From Roridomyces roridus (taxonomy: Eukaryota; Basidiomycota; Agaricomycetes; Agaricales; Mycenaceae), in the NCBI GenBank assembly GCA_029378245.1, contig JARKIF010000121.1, forward strand, positions 1-64,000: 64,000 nt of DNA. The letters run 5' to 3'. The position numbers and the translations under genes are program-made. The notes under the pieces were generated by a model. That model was not told where the DNA came from. It did not search any database and saw only the letters and a program-made list of their open reading frames with translations. Each line of letters begins with the position of its first letter. The first letter of the stretch is position 1. Shown in pieces: positions 32,174 through 42,797 of the stretch.

Positions 32174-35100
32174 TCCCGTATCTATCATCCATGGACAGTT
32201 TACACCGCTAGAGGCGGTTACGGACAGCACGAACAATGTGCAAAATAGTGTTCCTGTAAATTATATAGAAAAAACTAGCCTACAGCGTAGTATACAAGAA
32301 TTTCTTGTAGGCAAAGTAGAAAAGCCAAAAAGAATACGTATCTTGGAGAATCAGAATCGGAAACGTAATTTAAAGAATCTTCGCATGGATGAAGAGAACA
32401 AGCGCTGGAGCGCTTTCAAAAAGGCCCCTGGAACCCAAACCAGTGATAAAAATACGGAGAAGAAAAAGGGCGGCGATGCCGCGGAGGCTCAATCCTCTCA
32501 GGAGGAGGTAGCGCCTAAGCATACACGGGTGCCGTTTGGTCTCAGGAAAAAAGAGGCTGCACAATGGCTGGCACGCCGTGCGATGGGGGAGTCGGAACAA
32601 CGCCTAGCCCAGGAGCTGCATGAGTTCCAACGGCAACGTGTCCACCACGAGATGTTGGTGGCAGTCCAGCTGGAAACACTGGACACGGGAAAAACACGTG
32701 CCATTCGTGCGTTGCTGGACAACGGGTGTACCACCACGTGTATGGACAGGGACTATGCCAAGGCCGAAGGCTTCGAGCTTAAAAAACTCGATATGCCGAT
32801 TGTGGCCAGGAATGCTGACGGGACCGAGAACACGAAAGGCAAGATCACCCACTACGTGGAAATGATCATGTCAATCGGCCCGCATGTCGAACGACAGAAA
32901 TTCCTGATCACGGGCTTAGGCAAAGCACGTGTGTTTATCGGGTACGACTGGTTGTTTAAACACAACCCAGAGATCAACTGGCGGGACCAGACTATGAAGT
33001 TCAGCCGATGTCCAGCAGAGTGCGGCATGACCGGACTAGAATCCGGAAAAGGTGTCACACGGGAGGAAGCGGTGGAAGAAGGCGAGTTGATCCTTTTGGT
33101 CGACTTTGCGCCTGTTGTGGAGCTGCGAAGCAAGGCAACGCAGGCACAGCAGATGGCCGAACAGGCTTCGGCAGAAAAAGAGAAACTGACGGAAGACAAG
33201 ATCCCGGAGCAATACCGGGAGTACGTCAAGGTCTTCTCAAAAGAGTCTTTTGACTCATTGCCGGAAAAGCGGCCCTGGGATCACGCGATCGAGTTAAAGC
33301 CCGGATCAAAGGCTGTTGATTGCAAGATCTATCCACTCTCGTTAGGCAAACAAGAAAAGCTGAACGAGTTTCTTGAAGAGAATCTCAAGAGTGGACGGAT
33401 CAGACCATCCAAGTCGCCGATGGCTTCGGCATTCTTTTTTATTAAAAAGAAGGACGGGTCCCTTCGACCGGTACAGGATTACCGGAAGCTCAACGAGATG
33501 ACGGTGAAGAACAAGTACCCGTTGCCTCTAATCTCGGAGCTGGTCAACAAACTCCGAGGAGCTAGATTCTTCTCCAAGCTTGACATACGTTGGGGTTACA
33601 ACAACGTGCGGATAAAGGAGGGAGACGAATGGAAAGCAGCTTTCCAAACCAATCGGGGATTGTTCGAGCCGCTTGTCATGTTCTTTGGGTTGACAAATTC
33701 ACCGGCCACGTTCCAAACGATGATGAACGATATCCTTCGAGATCTCATCAACGAGGGCCATGTGATTGTATACCTAGACGACATTTTAATTTACACGGAC
33801 TCCCTGGAGGAGCATAGAAGGATTGTTTCACGCGTCCTGGAGACATTAGAAAAGAATAGACTATTCTTGAAACCCGAGAAGTGTGAATTCGAGAAGACGG
33901 AGATCGAATATCTCGGGGTTATTATTTCCCACAACTCCATGCGGATGGACCCGGTGAAAATCAAAGGGATCATGGAGTGGCCGATGCCAAAGAACGTCAA
34001 GCAAGTGCAGGCGTTCCTCGGCTTTGTTAACTTTTATCGGCGATTTGTCCGCGGCTTTGCCGACATCGCCAGGCCTCTTACTAAGTTAACGGGGAAGGTT
34101 GCGTGGTCCTGGGGACCGGAACAGGAGAAGGCGATCAACCAATTGAAGGAACGGATCGCAGAGGATGTCATCTTGGCGTTGCCAACGGATGATGGGGAAT
34201 ATCGGCTTGAGGCCGATGCGTCGGACGGAGCGGTTGGAGCAGTGCTCAGCCAGCTCCAAGAGGGAGTCTGGAGGCCTGTCGCTTTCATGTCTCACGGCAT
34301 GAGCGACACCGAGAGGAATTACGAGATCTATGACAAAGAGATGCTCGCAATCATGCTTGCTCTTGATGTGTGGAGGCAATTCTTACTCGGTGCTAGGCAC
34401 ACATTCGAGGTTCTGACGGATCACAAGAACCTCCAGTACTTCAAAAAGCCGCAGAAGATCAATCGTCGGCAAGCACGATGGATCATCGAGTTGTCGCAGT
34501 ACGACTTCTCGTTACGGCACCGGCCCGGAGCTTTGAATAAGCAGGCCGATTTGTTATCCCGCAGGGCGGATCACGATCAGGGGAAGGAGGACAATCAGGA
34601 AATTGTCCTACTTAAGCCCGAGTATTTCCGAGCGCAGGAAATCACGCTCGAAGGCGTCGAGAAGGATCTCCTGGAAGAGATCCGAGCGGAACGCAAACGG
34701 GACGGCAGCGTGAGGTCTGCCTTACTGAAGAAGCTCCCTAGATGGGAGGAGGAGGACGGCATTGTTTACTACAATGGCCTTATTTACGTTCCGCATAACA
34801 CGGAACTTAGAAATAAAATTATTGGACTCCACCACGATCCAGCAATCGTGGGACACCCCGGAGGGAATCGGACCCAGGAACTCGTGGAACGAAATTACTG
34901 GTGGCCGAAGCTCGGCAACAATGTTTCCGAGTATGTAAAGTCGTGCGAAGCGTGTCAGAGGTCACGAGTTCTTCGGCACAAGCAGGGCAAGCTGAACCCG
35001 CACAAGATTGCGGAAGGACCCTGGCAGATCATTTCGATGGACTTGATCGGGCCGCTACCGATTAGCAACGGCCACAACGCGATTCAAGTTTGGGTGGACA

Positions 35101-36368
35101 CCTTCAGCAAAATGATTCACGTGGAGCCCACAACCATGGAGATCACGGCTGAAGGAGTTGCGCGTTTGACACGCGATCGTGTGATTAGATATCACGGGGT
35201 ACCTCGAAAGATCATCTCGGATCGGGATCCGAGATATGTAGGAGGCTTTATGCGGGAGCTCAATAAGATCCTGGGGATTGAAATGAACCCAAGTACGGCA
35301 CACCATCCGATAACCGACGGGCAGACGGAACGGATGAACCAGGAGATTGAGAAATATCTCCGCATATTTATCAATTACCATCAAACAGACTGGGCCGAAT
35401 GGCTCTCCCTAGCGGAGTTCTGTTACAACGACAAGGCCAGTTCGGCAACGAAGGCCTCGCCGTTTTATTTAAATACCGGCTATCACCCTTGGAAAGGGAT
35501 CGAGAATGCCGTGGAGACGAGGAATGAGGCTGCCGACGAGTTCGGCAAGAAAATGAAGAAGATCCGCGATGAGGCAACTGCGGCACTAGAAAAGACACAA
35601 AAAACAATGGAAAAATCATATAATCTACGACGGCGACCAGCGCCAGTATTTAAAAAGGGAGACAAGGTCTGGATTGAGGCGACGAACATCCAGACAGATA
35701 GACCCTCGAAGAAGCTGGGAGATAGGAGGCTCGGACCGTATGAGGTCCTGGAGAAAGTCGGAGCATCTTCCTATAGGTTGAAATTGCCGAGCACGGACAA
35801 GTCACATCCGGTGTTCAACGAGGCGATTCTCACACCGTATACGGAACCACCCGAGGATCGAAGGGAGAAACGGCCGCCGCCGAAAATCATATCCGGCGAG
35901 GAGGAATACGAGGTGGAGGAGATTCTGAAACACCGCAAGATGGGGCGCGGGTTTCAATATTTAATAAAGTGGAAGAACTATCCGATGGGAGAAAGGACGT
36001 GGGAACCATCGCGCAACTTGACACATGCAAAGAAGCTGTTGGACAAATATAACAGGGAACACAGCATTGACGTTAGGGCGCTACCCACGCTCCCGGCTGG
36101 ATTTTGGGACGGCGAATGCAAGAGATTCGTCCCAAAAGAGGAATTCCAACCGTATTTAAAGAAGAAATTATTTATTCACGATGAAAATCGGTTTGTCAAC
36201 ATCGACGAGGACGTCGATCCTAGAGAGGGGGTAATGTCACGCGCTGACCTATTTGCGCACGTGACAACGCCAAATAAACCCAATATACATTGGCGCCGTA
36301 CAGCGTTAAAGTCATGGGAACCCCATCTCGATTGGATTGAGGAAGAAGCCGAAGAAGACATTATTTAA
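32136..36368 (+). CDS. pol: chromovirus Pol polyprotein
   Basis: About 1,410 codons without a stop, in the -1 frame of gag and without its own ATG at the head, so it is expected as a Gag-Pol fusion. Order: protease with active-site LLDNGCTTTC (about residue 194; Asn where Ser or Thr is usual); reverse transcriptase with KLDIRWGYN and YLDDILIY (about 546); RNase H with EADASDGAVG (692) and TDHKNLQY; integrase with an HHCC zinc-binding region (about 898-930) and D, D, E at about 968, 1028 and 1069 (ISMDLIGP, ISDRDPRY, GQTERMNQE); C-terminal chromodomain (YEVEEILKHR..GRGFQYLIKWKNY..TWEP, about 1257-1305), which can direct integration to modified chromatin. The frame passes through the polypurine tract and ends 134 nt inside the 3' LTR. 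Confidence 0.95.
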   Translation: MLGRPVKAEPVCPPVSIIHGQFTPLEAVTDSTNNVQNSVPVNYIEKTSLQRSIQEFLVGKVEKPKRIRILENQNRKRNLKNLRMDEENKRWSAFKKAPGTQTSDKNTEKKKGGDAAEAQSSQEEVAPKHTRVPFGLRKKEAAQWLARRAMGESEQRLAQELHEFQRQRVHHEMLVAVQLETLDTGKTRAIRALLDNGCTTTCMDRDYAKAEGFELKKLDMPIVARNADGTENTKGKITHYVEMIMSIGPHVERQKFLITGLGKARVFIGYDWLFKHNPEINWRDQTMKFSRCPAECGMTGLESGKGVTREEAVEEGELILLVDFAPVVELRSKATQAQQMAEQASAEKEKLTEDKIPEQYREYVKVFSKESFDSLPEKRPWDHAIELKPGSKAVDCKIYPLSLGKQEKLNEFLEENLKSGRIRPSKSPMASAFFFIKKKDGSLRPVQDYRKLNEMTVKNKYPLPLISELVNKLRGARFFSKLDIRWGYNNVRIKEGDEWKAAFQTNRGLFEPLVMFFGLTNSPATFQTMMNDILRDLINEGHVIVYLDDILIYTDSLEEHRRIVSRVLETLEKNRLFLKPEKCEFEKTEIEYLGVIISHNSMRMDPVKIKGIMEWPMPKNVKQVQAFLGFVNFYRRFVRGFADIARPLTKLTGKVAWSWGPEQEKAINQLKERIAEDVILALPTDDGEYRLEADASDGAVGAVLSQLQEGVWRPVAFMSHGMSDTERNYEIYDKEMLAIMLALDVWRQFLLGARHTFEVLTDHKNLQYFKKPQKINRRQARWIIELSQYDFSLRHRPGALNKQADLLSRRADHDQGKEDNQEIVLLKPEYFRAQEITLEGVEKDLLEEIRAERKRDGSVRSALLKKLPRWEEEDGIVYYNGLIYVPHNTELRNKIIGLHHDPAIVGHPGGNRTQELVERNYWWPKLGNNVSEYVKSCEACQRSRVLRHKQGKLNPHKIAEGPWQIISMDLIGPLPISNGHNAIQVWVDTFSKMIHVEPTTMEITAEGVARLTRDRVIRYHGVPRKIISDRDPRYVGGFMRELNKILGIEMNPSTAHHPITDGQTERMNQEIEKYLRIFINYHQTDWAEWLSLAEFCYNDKASSATKASPFYLNTGYHPWKGIENAVETRNEAADEFGKKMKKIRDEATAALEKTQKTMEKSYNLRRRPAPVFKKGDKVWIEATNIQTDRPSKKLGDRRLGPYEVLEKVGASSYRLKLPSTDKSHPVFNEAILTPYTEPPEDRREKRPPPKIISGEEEYEVEEILKHRKMGRGFQYLIKWKNYPMGERTWEPSRNLTHAKKLLDKYNREHSIDVRALPTLPAGFWDGECKRFVPKEEFQPYLKKKLFIHDENRFVNIDEDVDPREGVMSRADLFAHVTTPNKPNIHWRRTALKSWEPHLDWIEEEAEEDII
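36222..36234 (+). other. polypurine tract
   Basis: AGAGAGGGGGTAA directly precedes the 3' LTR and would prime plus-strand synthesis. It lies inside the pol reading frame. Confidence 0.75.
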
Positions 36369-36709
36369 AGACGTGGGACAGTTTCATATTTATGAACGAC
36401 AGCGTGGATGAGGGAAGGAGTTTTCCATCAGTGAACTGTCAGATCATGACAGGCTTCTATGATGAACACGGTGTAGACATGACAATAGGAGACGACAAAG
36501 GTGCAGGACAATAGTGCATGTCGGAAGCCAGGACAATTAGTGTAGCATCGTAGATCTATCCCTCATAGTATAAAAGCAGTAGCTAGTCGTCGTATTCTGT
36601 ACCCTCTCCTAGACTTTTATTCAGTTCATTTTACGAGCTTTAGTAGCGCACTACCCAATCCACAGCATCTTACCGCTGTTGGACGCGTGAAACAAGTCTT
36701 GTCGTGACA
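36235..36709 (+). repeat. 3' LTR
   Basis: 475 bp, identical by eye to 30069-30543 and followed by the duplication TTAAT. Its first 134 bp encode the last 44 residues of Pol. Confidence 0.97.
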
Positions 36710-36714
36710 TTAAT

Positions 36715-37156
36715 CTATTGACGGGACCATAGAAAGGATTTGACATACCTGTGGCCAATCGTCGCGGATGTACCGTGCCTGACAATAGCTTGAAGGACAC
36801 ATCAGGCGGGGAGTGCAGGTGCAGGGGGCGGCTCAGTCGACAAGTCACTGCTCACCAAACCACTCTTCAAAAAAGCGAAGACCACCTCCTTGATAAGTAC
36901 TCCAAACCTCCACCGGCCGCTGTTTCATGGTAGGACGACAATTGGGACACGTCTTCGTTTGCAGTAGCCCAAAGTGGTTTTCTTCAGGCTCACGTGGAAA
37001 CCACGAGACGAGGCAGTTGTAGCAAGCAACATGACCGCAGGGCGTCAAGGCGTAGGGTTTGTGAAGGAGGTCCAGGCAGATCTGGCAAATGAGAGTTGCT
37101 GAAGTGTAGTGTTTGCCGACAGCAAGACACCCAGTTGCGTCCCAGAACACGATCAC
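36715..37156 (-). pseudogene. RING-finger gene, 5' part, split by the gypsy element
   Basis: The frame GKHYTSATLICQIC.. carries a C3HC4 RING finger: CQIC, then CGHVACYNC, then CPNC, about residues 24-72 of the readable part. It resembles a family of basidiomycete RING proteins that continue TCPxCR..RPVEVW, as here. RING proteins of this kind usually act as E3 ubiquitin ligases. After FFEEWFG an intron and a short exon (TVHPRRLATG) lead to the acceptor CAATAG, where the retrotransposon begins; the next exon is at 30068. Upstream of about 37160 I find no convincing earlier exon, and a MITE sits there from 37283, so the N-terminus may also be lost. Confidence 0.7.
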
Positions 37157-37282
37157 AAAACAGCTCAGTTACCACCGAGACAGTCAGAGAAAAAGAATGG
37201 ATGGTGTCCGCGGAAGCAAGAGTCAGGATGCCCGAAGCCAAGGACTGTGGAGCAGAGACACCGGAGCAGAGACAGAGCTGAG

Positions 37283-37726
37283 CAAGGGGGCATCGGGATC
37301 CGAATTTCGGATATAGGGTCGAAAAGTTTTTTTCGACCCTGGCTGGACCCCCCCCCCCCTCCCCTCCTATATAAGGCAGATCATTCCCACGGTCATGTGA
37401 TTTACCGGCGGTCCGAGCCATCCGTGGTTCCCAACCATAGGAAAAATATGTATTACAAACTTATTAGAGGACCCCAGTGTCCATTAGACCCATCTCATGT
37501 GTACTTGAGCAATGATACACTTGTTGTCTGTGGCAATGTCTTGTGAGAGTCGGTGAGACTGGCAGCTGTATTATGTAATATATCAGTCCCGATTTGGAAA
37601 TTTCAATCAAGAGTGTCCAATATGCTTGAAAACACATTTACTAATATACATATAGAAAATTTTTCCGAGCCCTCTCGGGACCCCCCCCCTCCCCCGGTAC
37701 GGAATTTTGATCCCGATGCCCCCTTG
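37283..37726. mobile_element. hAT-type MITE, second member of the poly-C family
   Basis: Perfect 18-bp inverted ends CAAGGGGGCATCGGGATC, and perfect 8-bp duplications GAGCTGAG (37275-37282 and 37727-37734). Near both ends lie a T-run and a run of ten or more C, as in the 16448-16918 element, with which it shares the CAAGGGG start. 444 bp, no frame, non-autonomous. Confidence 0.92.
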
Positions 37727-37734
37727 GAGCTGAG

Positions 37735-39889
37735 AATCTATTCAAGAAATGGGAGATTCGTGGGAGGTCGGTCGGACGGCGAATTAAAACCTATCGAGAG
37801 CTACTGGCCGAAGAAGGTCGCAGTGGAAGGTACTGTGAAGATGAGAGCAGGAAGCAAGAGACGGTCAGTAACCGATTGGGAATGGCGCCAGTGGAGCTGA
37901 TCCGGGGGACCGGGACATCGATGATGCCGACCGACGGCAGCGGATGGTGGCGTAAGAGGAATTATGTGTTGCACCAGTGGAAGTGTGGAGCGATAGGTGC
38001 TGACACAAAAAACGATGACCAAAAAATGAAGCATGCTGCCAAAACGAAAAATCAGGCGCCCTAAGACCCTTACCTAACGGTAGCGGGAATTCCCACTGTC
38101 AAATCGTTTGTGATCCCTATCCACGGACGCGAGCGCCGAGGCCCGTCTGAATGCGGTTCTTCTCGCGTAGGACGCTGTCTATGAGAGAACATGCGGTCTA
38201 TGTAGATCTATATAGGTCTATGGCTCTACTGCTCTACCGTGCAAACAATCTATTGGTGTCTATCATAGAGGGGACATGGCTTTCAGCCTACTGCGCTATG
38301 GAGCTCTATGTAGGTCTATGTAGGCAAGTGCATTTTGCAGATGCAGAAGACTCGGAGACAAGACGGAAGGGAGAGAGAGGGACAGGCGAAGGGGATTTCG
38401 ATGAAGGGCGTCGTCTTTATACCACGGCATCCATCTGGCGCCCGCTGTCTGATGGAGCTGATGGTTGCATATGAGCATGTCGGCCGCACTTCGGCAAGTA
38501 GTTGAGGTCATTCGCCAATCGTTCGCTGTCGTTCGGGACCAATTCACAGCATGGTTCTGTCGAACATCGTCGTAGGCGGCTCTATGCGCTCTACGCGCCA
38601 TACGCGTACGTCAAATTTCTAGGTAGAACGGCCAGTTCTAGGGAACTAAAAGCAAGTTCCAGATGTCTTCTGGTGTTCAAGGTAATTACAAGAGACGTCC
38701 AGGACAGAGGTGAGACGGGCTGGAGTCCAGAAGGGAGGGACCATGGGACTCGGAGGCCCACTGCGCGTCGGTGCCCCCAAATGCTTGCTGAGGTGTCTGG
38801 ATTGCTGACCAAGTACAGACTTGCCGGCGTTGTCACGTTGACGACTGGATGCAGATAACACAAACGTGCACGCGTGCCATCCGGAGAGACTGCCAGAGCG
38901 GGTGAGGAAAAAGCGGGGCTGCCGTGGATGGTGAAGCGTGGACCCCTGGCAACCTCGGGCCCCATTCACATTGTTGTCGAGCACGTCTGCCACCGTTCCG
39001 AATGTGTTCGCGGAGAGGTCATCGGAGAGAGAGAGAGAGAGAGTAGTGATGCATCAATCAATCTGATTCAATCATAATGAGGAGAGCGGCAGGGACCGGT
39101 ACAATGCCGCTTGCCGCCGGCCGAGTGTCAGATATTGAAGAATCTGCCAACAATTCGTGGATGTGTTGGAAAACAGGCTTGGAATATATATTTAATATCT
39201 GAGCCGCACACATAAGTATTGATTCCCCAGCCCTGCATCCAAAATACGAAGTACCGGGCTATCACACGCATCAGTCGAGAATACAAACACAAAAGCAGAC
39301 TGACTCCACGAATGAACAGCAAGCCAAGACAGTGACCACGACCCCGCCACTACCCAATTGTTAGGCGTTCCCACCAGTCGGACATCTTACGATCTTCGAC
39401 TCGGATATCGCGTCTGCTGTATGCAGCATGCCCGTCGACCAGCCAGACGTTGTTGCCAATGCCCCGGGAGTACATACACCGCTTCAGCTTATCGGGCCCG
39501 CGCGCAGCATGCTCAGCAAACCGGAGGTGCGCCCCTGCATCACCCCCGGGTGTACATCTACCACGCGACGGGTTTGGCGATATGTCTTGACCGAGATCTT
39601 TCTTGAGGATCAGACGGGCTTGAGGGTGGGGATGTCGACGACGGAGCAGCGGGTGTCGATGGTGTTCTGCGTGGAGGTTAGATGTGTTGCGAATGATAAA
39701 GGGTAGACGGCATACTGGTCGGGAGTGGCAGTGAAGGAAGGCCGATAAATGGGACGACGAGATACTGGTCGGTAGTCGACGAGGGTGGGACCAGCGACGA
39801 CAAAGAGTGTCTGCAAGTCGATGAGCCCCGACAGAGAGGACGGAGAGGTTTGGATACCTGAGAGTGAGGCCGAGGACACCGTTGATCAC
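37735..39889. other. stretch of uncertain content
   Basis: No family recognised. A 125-codon minus-strand frame (38591-38965) and a minus-strand pair at 39350-39879 that needs a frameshift could be decayed genes; the latter ends RKMSDWWERLTIG. A GA microsatellite lies at about 39026-39043. Confidence 0.3.
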
Positions 39890-40390
39890 ATTTGTGGGTC
39901 CGAGTGCGGAGACCGATGGCGATGGTGTCAGCCGGTGCTGGGAACGATGAGCGAGAGAAGATGGGCTCGGGGAAGGTATGATACCTTACAGATTCCCCAA
40001 CGACGGTATCGACAACTGGACGTGTGGGTCCATGGGCTAACGACGATGGTCTGCCAGAGGCGTGAGGACATTGTCCATGAAGTACGAGCGTATCGTGATG
40101 AGGGACGACCTCCTCTTGAGGGGGTAGAAGATGGTGGTAGTGGAGAAAGAGCTCTTGGGTCTCGCCAGGAGCGTAGAAAGATTGGAGGGAGACCGAAGGC
40201 CCACAGAATGCGATTTGGAGATGGGGCATTCAAAGTGCCGCGAGACGGTCGTGCAGAAGGAAAGCCTTGTAGACGATAGACCGCTTTTGACGGAGGAAAT
40301 CCTTCACATGCGTCCGTGGGAAGTGGAAGCTTGGAGAAGGCCGCCTGCCCAGACAGAGGTGAAATTTGCGATGAGTGTGGGTGGCTGACA
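39890..40390 (-). repeat. dispersed repeat, copy 2 (inverted)
   Basis: The reverse complement of about 39990-40360 matches 23941-24330. The two copies lie about 16 kb apart in opposite orientation. The match weakens gradually at the low-coordinate side. I found no terminal repeats or target duplication, so it may be either a duplicated gene piece or part of a larger element. Confidence 0.7.
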
Positions 40391-41029
40391 TTGACTCGAA
40401 ACCACCAAATATTGCGATCGGATGTGACGAGTCCGGATGGTGTGCTGCTTTGAGGTGCAGGAAGTAGAGACCGCAAAGCATCATGGTGGTGAGAAGAGAG
40501 CGACGTCGATTTGATCTCGGCCTTCTCTTGTCAAACCACCATCGATGCACCATCTCCGAACGAGAGCATGACTGGACTCGAATGGAGAGCACTCTCTGAT
40601 ACATTATCTTACACCGGTATCGCAGCGACAAACCGAAAGACAAGCCAGACGTTTCCCCGCTCATTTCGACTGGACTCCCACTCTTTTTGCATCACCGCTC
40701 CCAGAGATTTATTCTCCCTGCGTCTTTCGAGCTGACTTCTGTCTCTGGCACTCGTATGGATCGGCATGATTCATTCAAACCAACTCGCGTTCTGGAACAT
40801 ACAACAAGTAAAGAACTGCCAGGAGAAGGACCCCGGCTCATCGCAAGTTCCTCTCCGCTACATGAATCTGGAAGCGCTGGCTGGCAAATCCCTGTACCAC
40901 CTCTGCTACATCCCCAAAGTACGCCTCTCTATCTTCACGAACAATCACCAAAAGGGATTCCAGTGAATCCCCTCGCTCCACAAGAAAATTCACCACATGC
41001 TGGAATCCAAGGGACCCTGATTAAAACAT

Positions 41030-41330
41030 TCATGGACGGCAACCTTTCTGAGATCGGGGAGAAGATTGACTTTGTTCGCCAACACTGCAACAGATCGAGG
41101 ACGGAGATTTGTGAGCGAGGGAGTTTGAGCTCGAGGTCCGTGAGGTACCAGGGACTGAATGAGGATATCGGAGGAGATCTCCGGCGGCAAATGAGCCACT
41201 GGGTCGAGGATGGAATTTTCGCAGGAAGCTTCGTTGCTTTTCGAGACCTCTAGATCCCATGATCTCTTCCTGGCGAACGATGACGTCTGAGACCGAGTCG
41301 ATGCACTTTCGGAGGTTGTGAGCAGTCATC
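41030..41330 (-). pseudogene. F-box-like fragment
   Basis: Two frames together give the start of the family (NLRKCIDSVSDVIVRQ..) and the F-box core (MAHLPPEISSDILIQSL), joined only by a frameshift. Similarity ends after about 90 residues. It is a non-functional relic beside the complete gene at 41616-42797. Confidence 0.65.
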
Positions 41331-41615
41331 TGAGAGTGAGAGTAACGCAGGAGGCCTGTGACGGCCAGTTGAAGGAGTTCTGGCTTTTTGTAGCCGGAAG
41401 GCGCGAGTCTGTTCGATTTATATTAATACTGGAAATTGACATGTATCTATCGACCGCAAGCATCGACCTGACTTGTTTGTAAATTTCGGCATTGAAATTG
41501 CAAAAGGTCCTTACAGTCAATGTCAAGAAGTTCATATCAAGGCCACCTGAAGCGCCCCAAACATCAGCCGTTCGAGTCAACCAAAATGGTAAGCATGCAC
41601 TCACGGTCACGGTCC

Positions 41616-42797
41616 TTAGGCACAGGAAATGTTAACGTTTATGCCCTCAGCTTGAAATTCACGGAGCGCTGCCGCAAACTCCTCCGAGCACTCGCCGTTG
41701 CCCCACCCGCTGAGCTCGAAACATCGAATCGACGCCCGACGGAGTGAGAGGAACCGCAGAACGCGGTCATATCCATCTGCCGCATGGTTAAAGCGTTCCT
41801 CGAGCACAAGTCTCTGGAGGGCCGGAAGGAGGTTGGGGTTGGAAGTCAATATATCCAGGAAGGAGGGAGCGCGGCGACGGGTTGCCGGGAGCTCAATATC
41901 GAGGTCCGTGAGACCAGGGACAAGCTCGAGCATTGAGGGGAGATGTCCGGCCCCACTCCGCACATGTATATGCAAAGAGCGTAGCAGAGGTGATGGGGAT
42001 CGCTGGAGAAAAGCGTGCAGCTCGTCAAGGTCTATGTGGCTGCTGAACGATTCAAGGGAAGGCAGTGTCAGGTGCTTCAAAAGGTAATGGCCAGTATTCG
42101 GACCAAATTGTCCGAGGCGAAGACGTCGCAAGTTGAGATGGGTGATCTCCGTTTCGTTCCCTGTCCGGAAGTTGAGATAGAGAAGATGACATTCTGCGAG
42201 AAGTGGAATCTCGCGCAACATGTCGAGGATCCATTTACATGAGAATTCGATCATCTTGTCGTCGATACCGAGCGTGAATGACTTCAAGCCAGCAAAGACA
42301 TAATCCAGCGACTGAGAAGTCTCCAATGTCGGACCGATGAACCACTCCATTGTCTCGATTCGTTGTGCATCGTGTTTGAGCGCCGCGAAGGTGGTGGGGA
42401 AGGTGTCCGTCGATAGATTGCGCACTGAGAGCGATATAGGGAAGCCACGCCCGCGAGCGAGCCACAGTCCCAACACCTTTGGGAATTTGGACGGTGGGAT
42501 GCCTTCGTCCCTAATGGTGGTCCACAGGGTGGGGGTCGCGAGGGCGATAGCTCTCCACGCTCGAGAAACGCGGAGAAAAACCGAGAGTGTAGCCAAAGTT
42601 GGTGGCTCTGGTAGGGATTGCAGGAGAATCTCAGAGGAGATCTCGAGCGGCAAACGCATCATCGGGTCAAGGATGGAGTTCAATTGGCCTTGAGCGACGC
42701 TTTGCTGTTGTTCAAGGTCTCTGAGGACCTCTATTTGTCGTGCGACAGCGTCGGAGAGCGATCGAATGCGCTGACGAAGCTCTGCTACCGATGACAT
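41616..42797 (-). CDS. F-box-like LRR protein, intact
   Basis: A single uninterrupted frame of 393 codons from MSSVAELRQRIRSLS; an ATG five codons upstream (42812) is possible, but the paralogues start MSSV. N-terminal coiled coil (about residues 1-40), F-box-like domain RLPLEISSEILLQSL..LSVFLRVSRAWRAIAL (about 45-90, binds Skp1), then irregular leucine-rich repeats to the end, which would choose the substrate for ubiquitination by an SCF complex. This layout is typical of the large mushroom F-box families. It is the only intact member among five F-box sequences here. Confidence 0.85.
   Translation of the reverse strand: MSSVAELRQRIRSLSDAVARQIEVLRDLEQQQSVAQGQLNSILDPMMRLPLEISSEILLQSLPEPPTLATLSVFLRVSRAWRAIALATPTLWTTIRDEGIPPSKFPKVLGLWLARGRGFPISLSVRNLSTDTFPTTFAALKHDAQRIETMEWFIGPTLETSQSLDYVFAGLKSFTLGIDDKMIEFSCKWILDMLREIPLLAECHLLYLNFRTGNETEITHLNLRRLRLGQFGPNTGHYLLKHLTLPSLESFSSHIDLDELHAFLQRSPSPLLRSLHIHVRSGAGHLPSMLELVPGLTDLDIELPATRRRAPSFLDILTSNPNLLPALQRLVLEERFNHAADGYDRVLRFLSLRRASIRCFELSGWGNGECSEEFAAALREFQAEGINVNISCA

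Larger units (their letters stand above)
30069..36709 (+). mobile_element. complete Ty3/gypsy chromovirus
   Basis: A 6,641-bp element with two 475-bp LTRs that I find identical, flanked by the 5-bp duplication TTAAT (30064-30068 and 36710-36714). Order: 5' LTR, self-priming site, leader, gag, -1 frameshift signal, pol (protease, reverse transcriptase, RNase H, integrase, chromodomain), polypurine tract, 3' LTR. Both genes are open throughout. Identical LTRs mean a very recent insertion. It sits in opposite orientation inside a RING-finger gene, at an intron-exon border. By domain order and chromodomain it is a fungal chromovirus. Confidence 0.97.
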
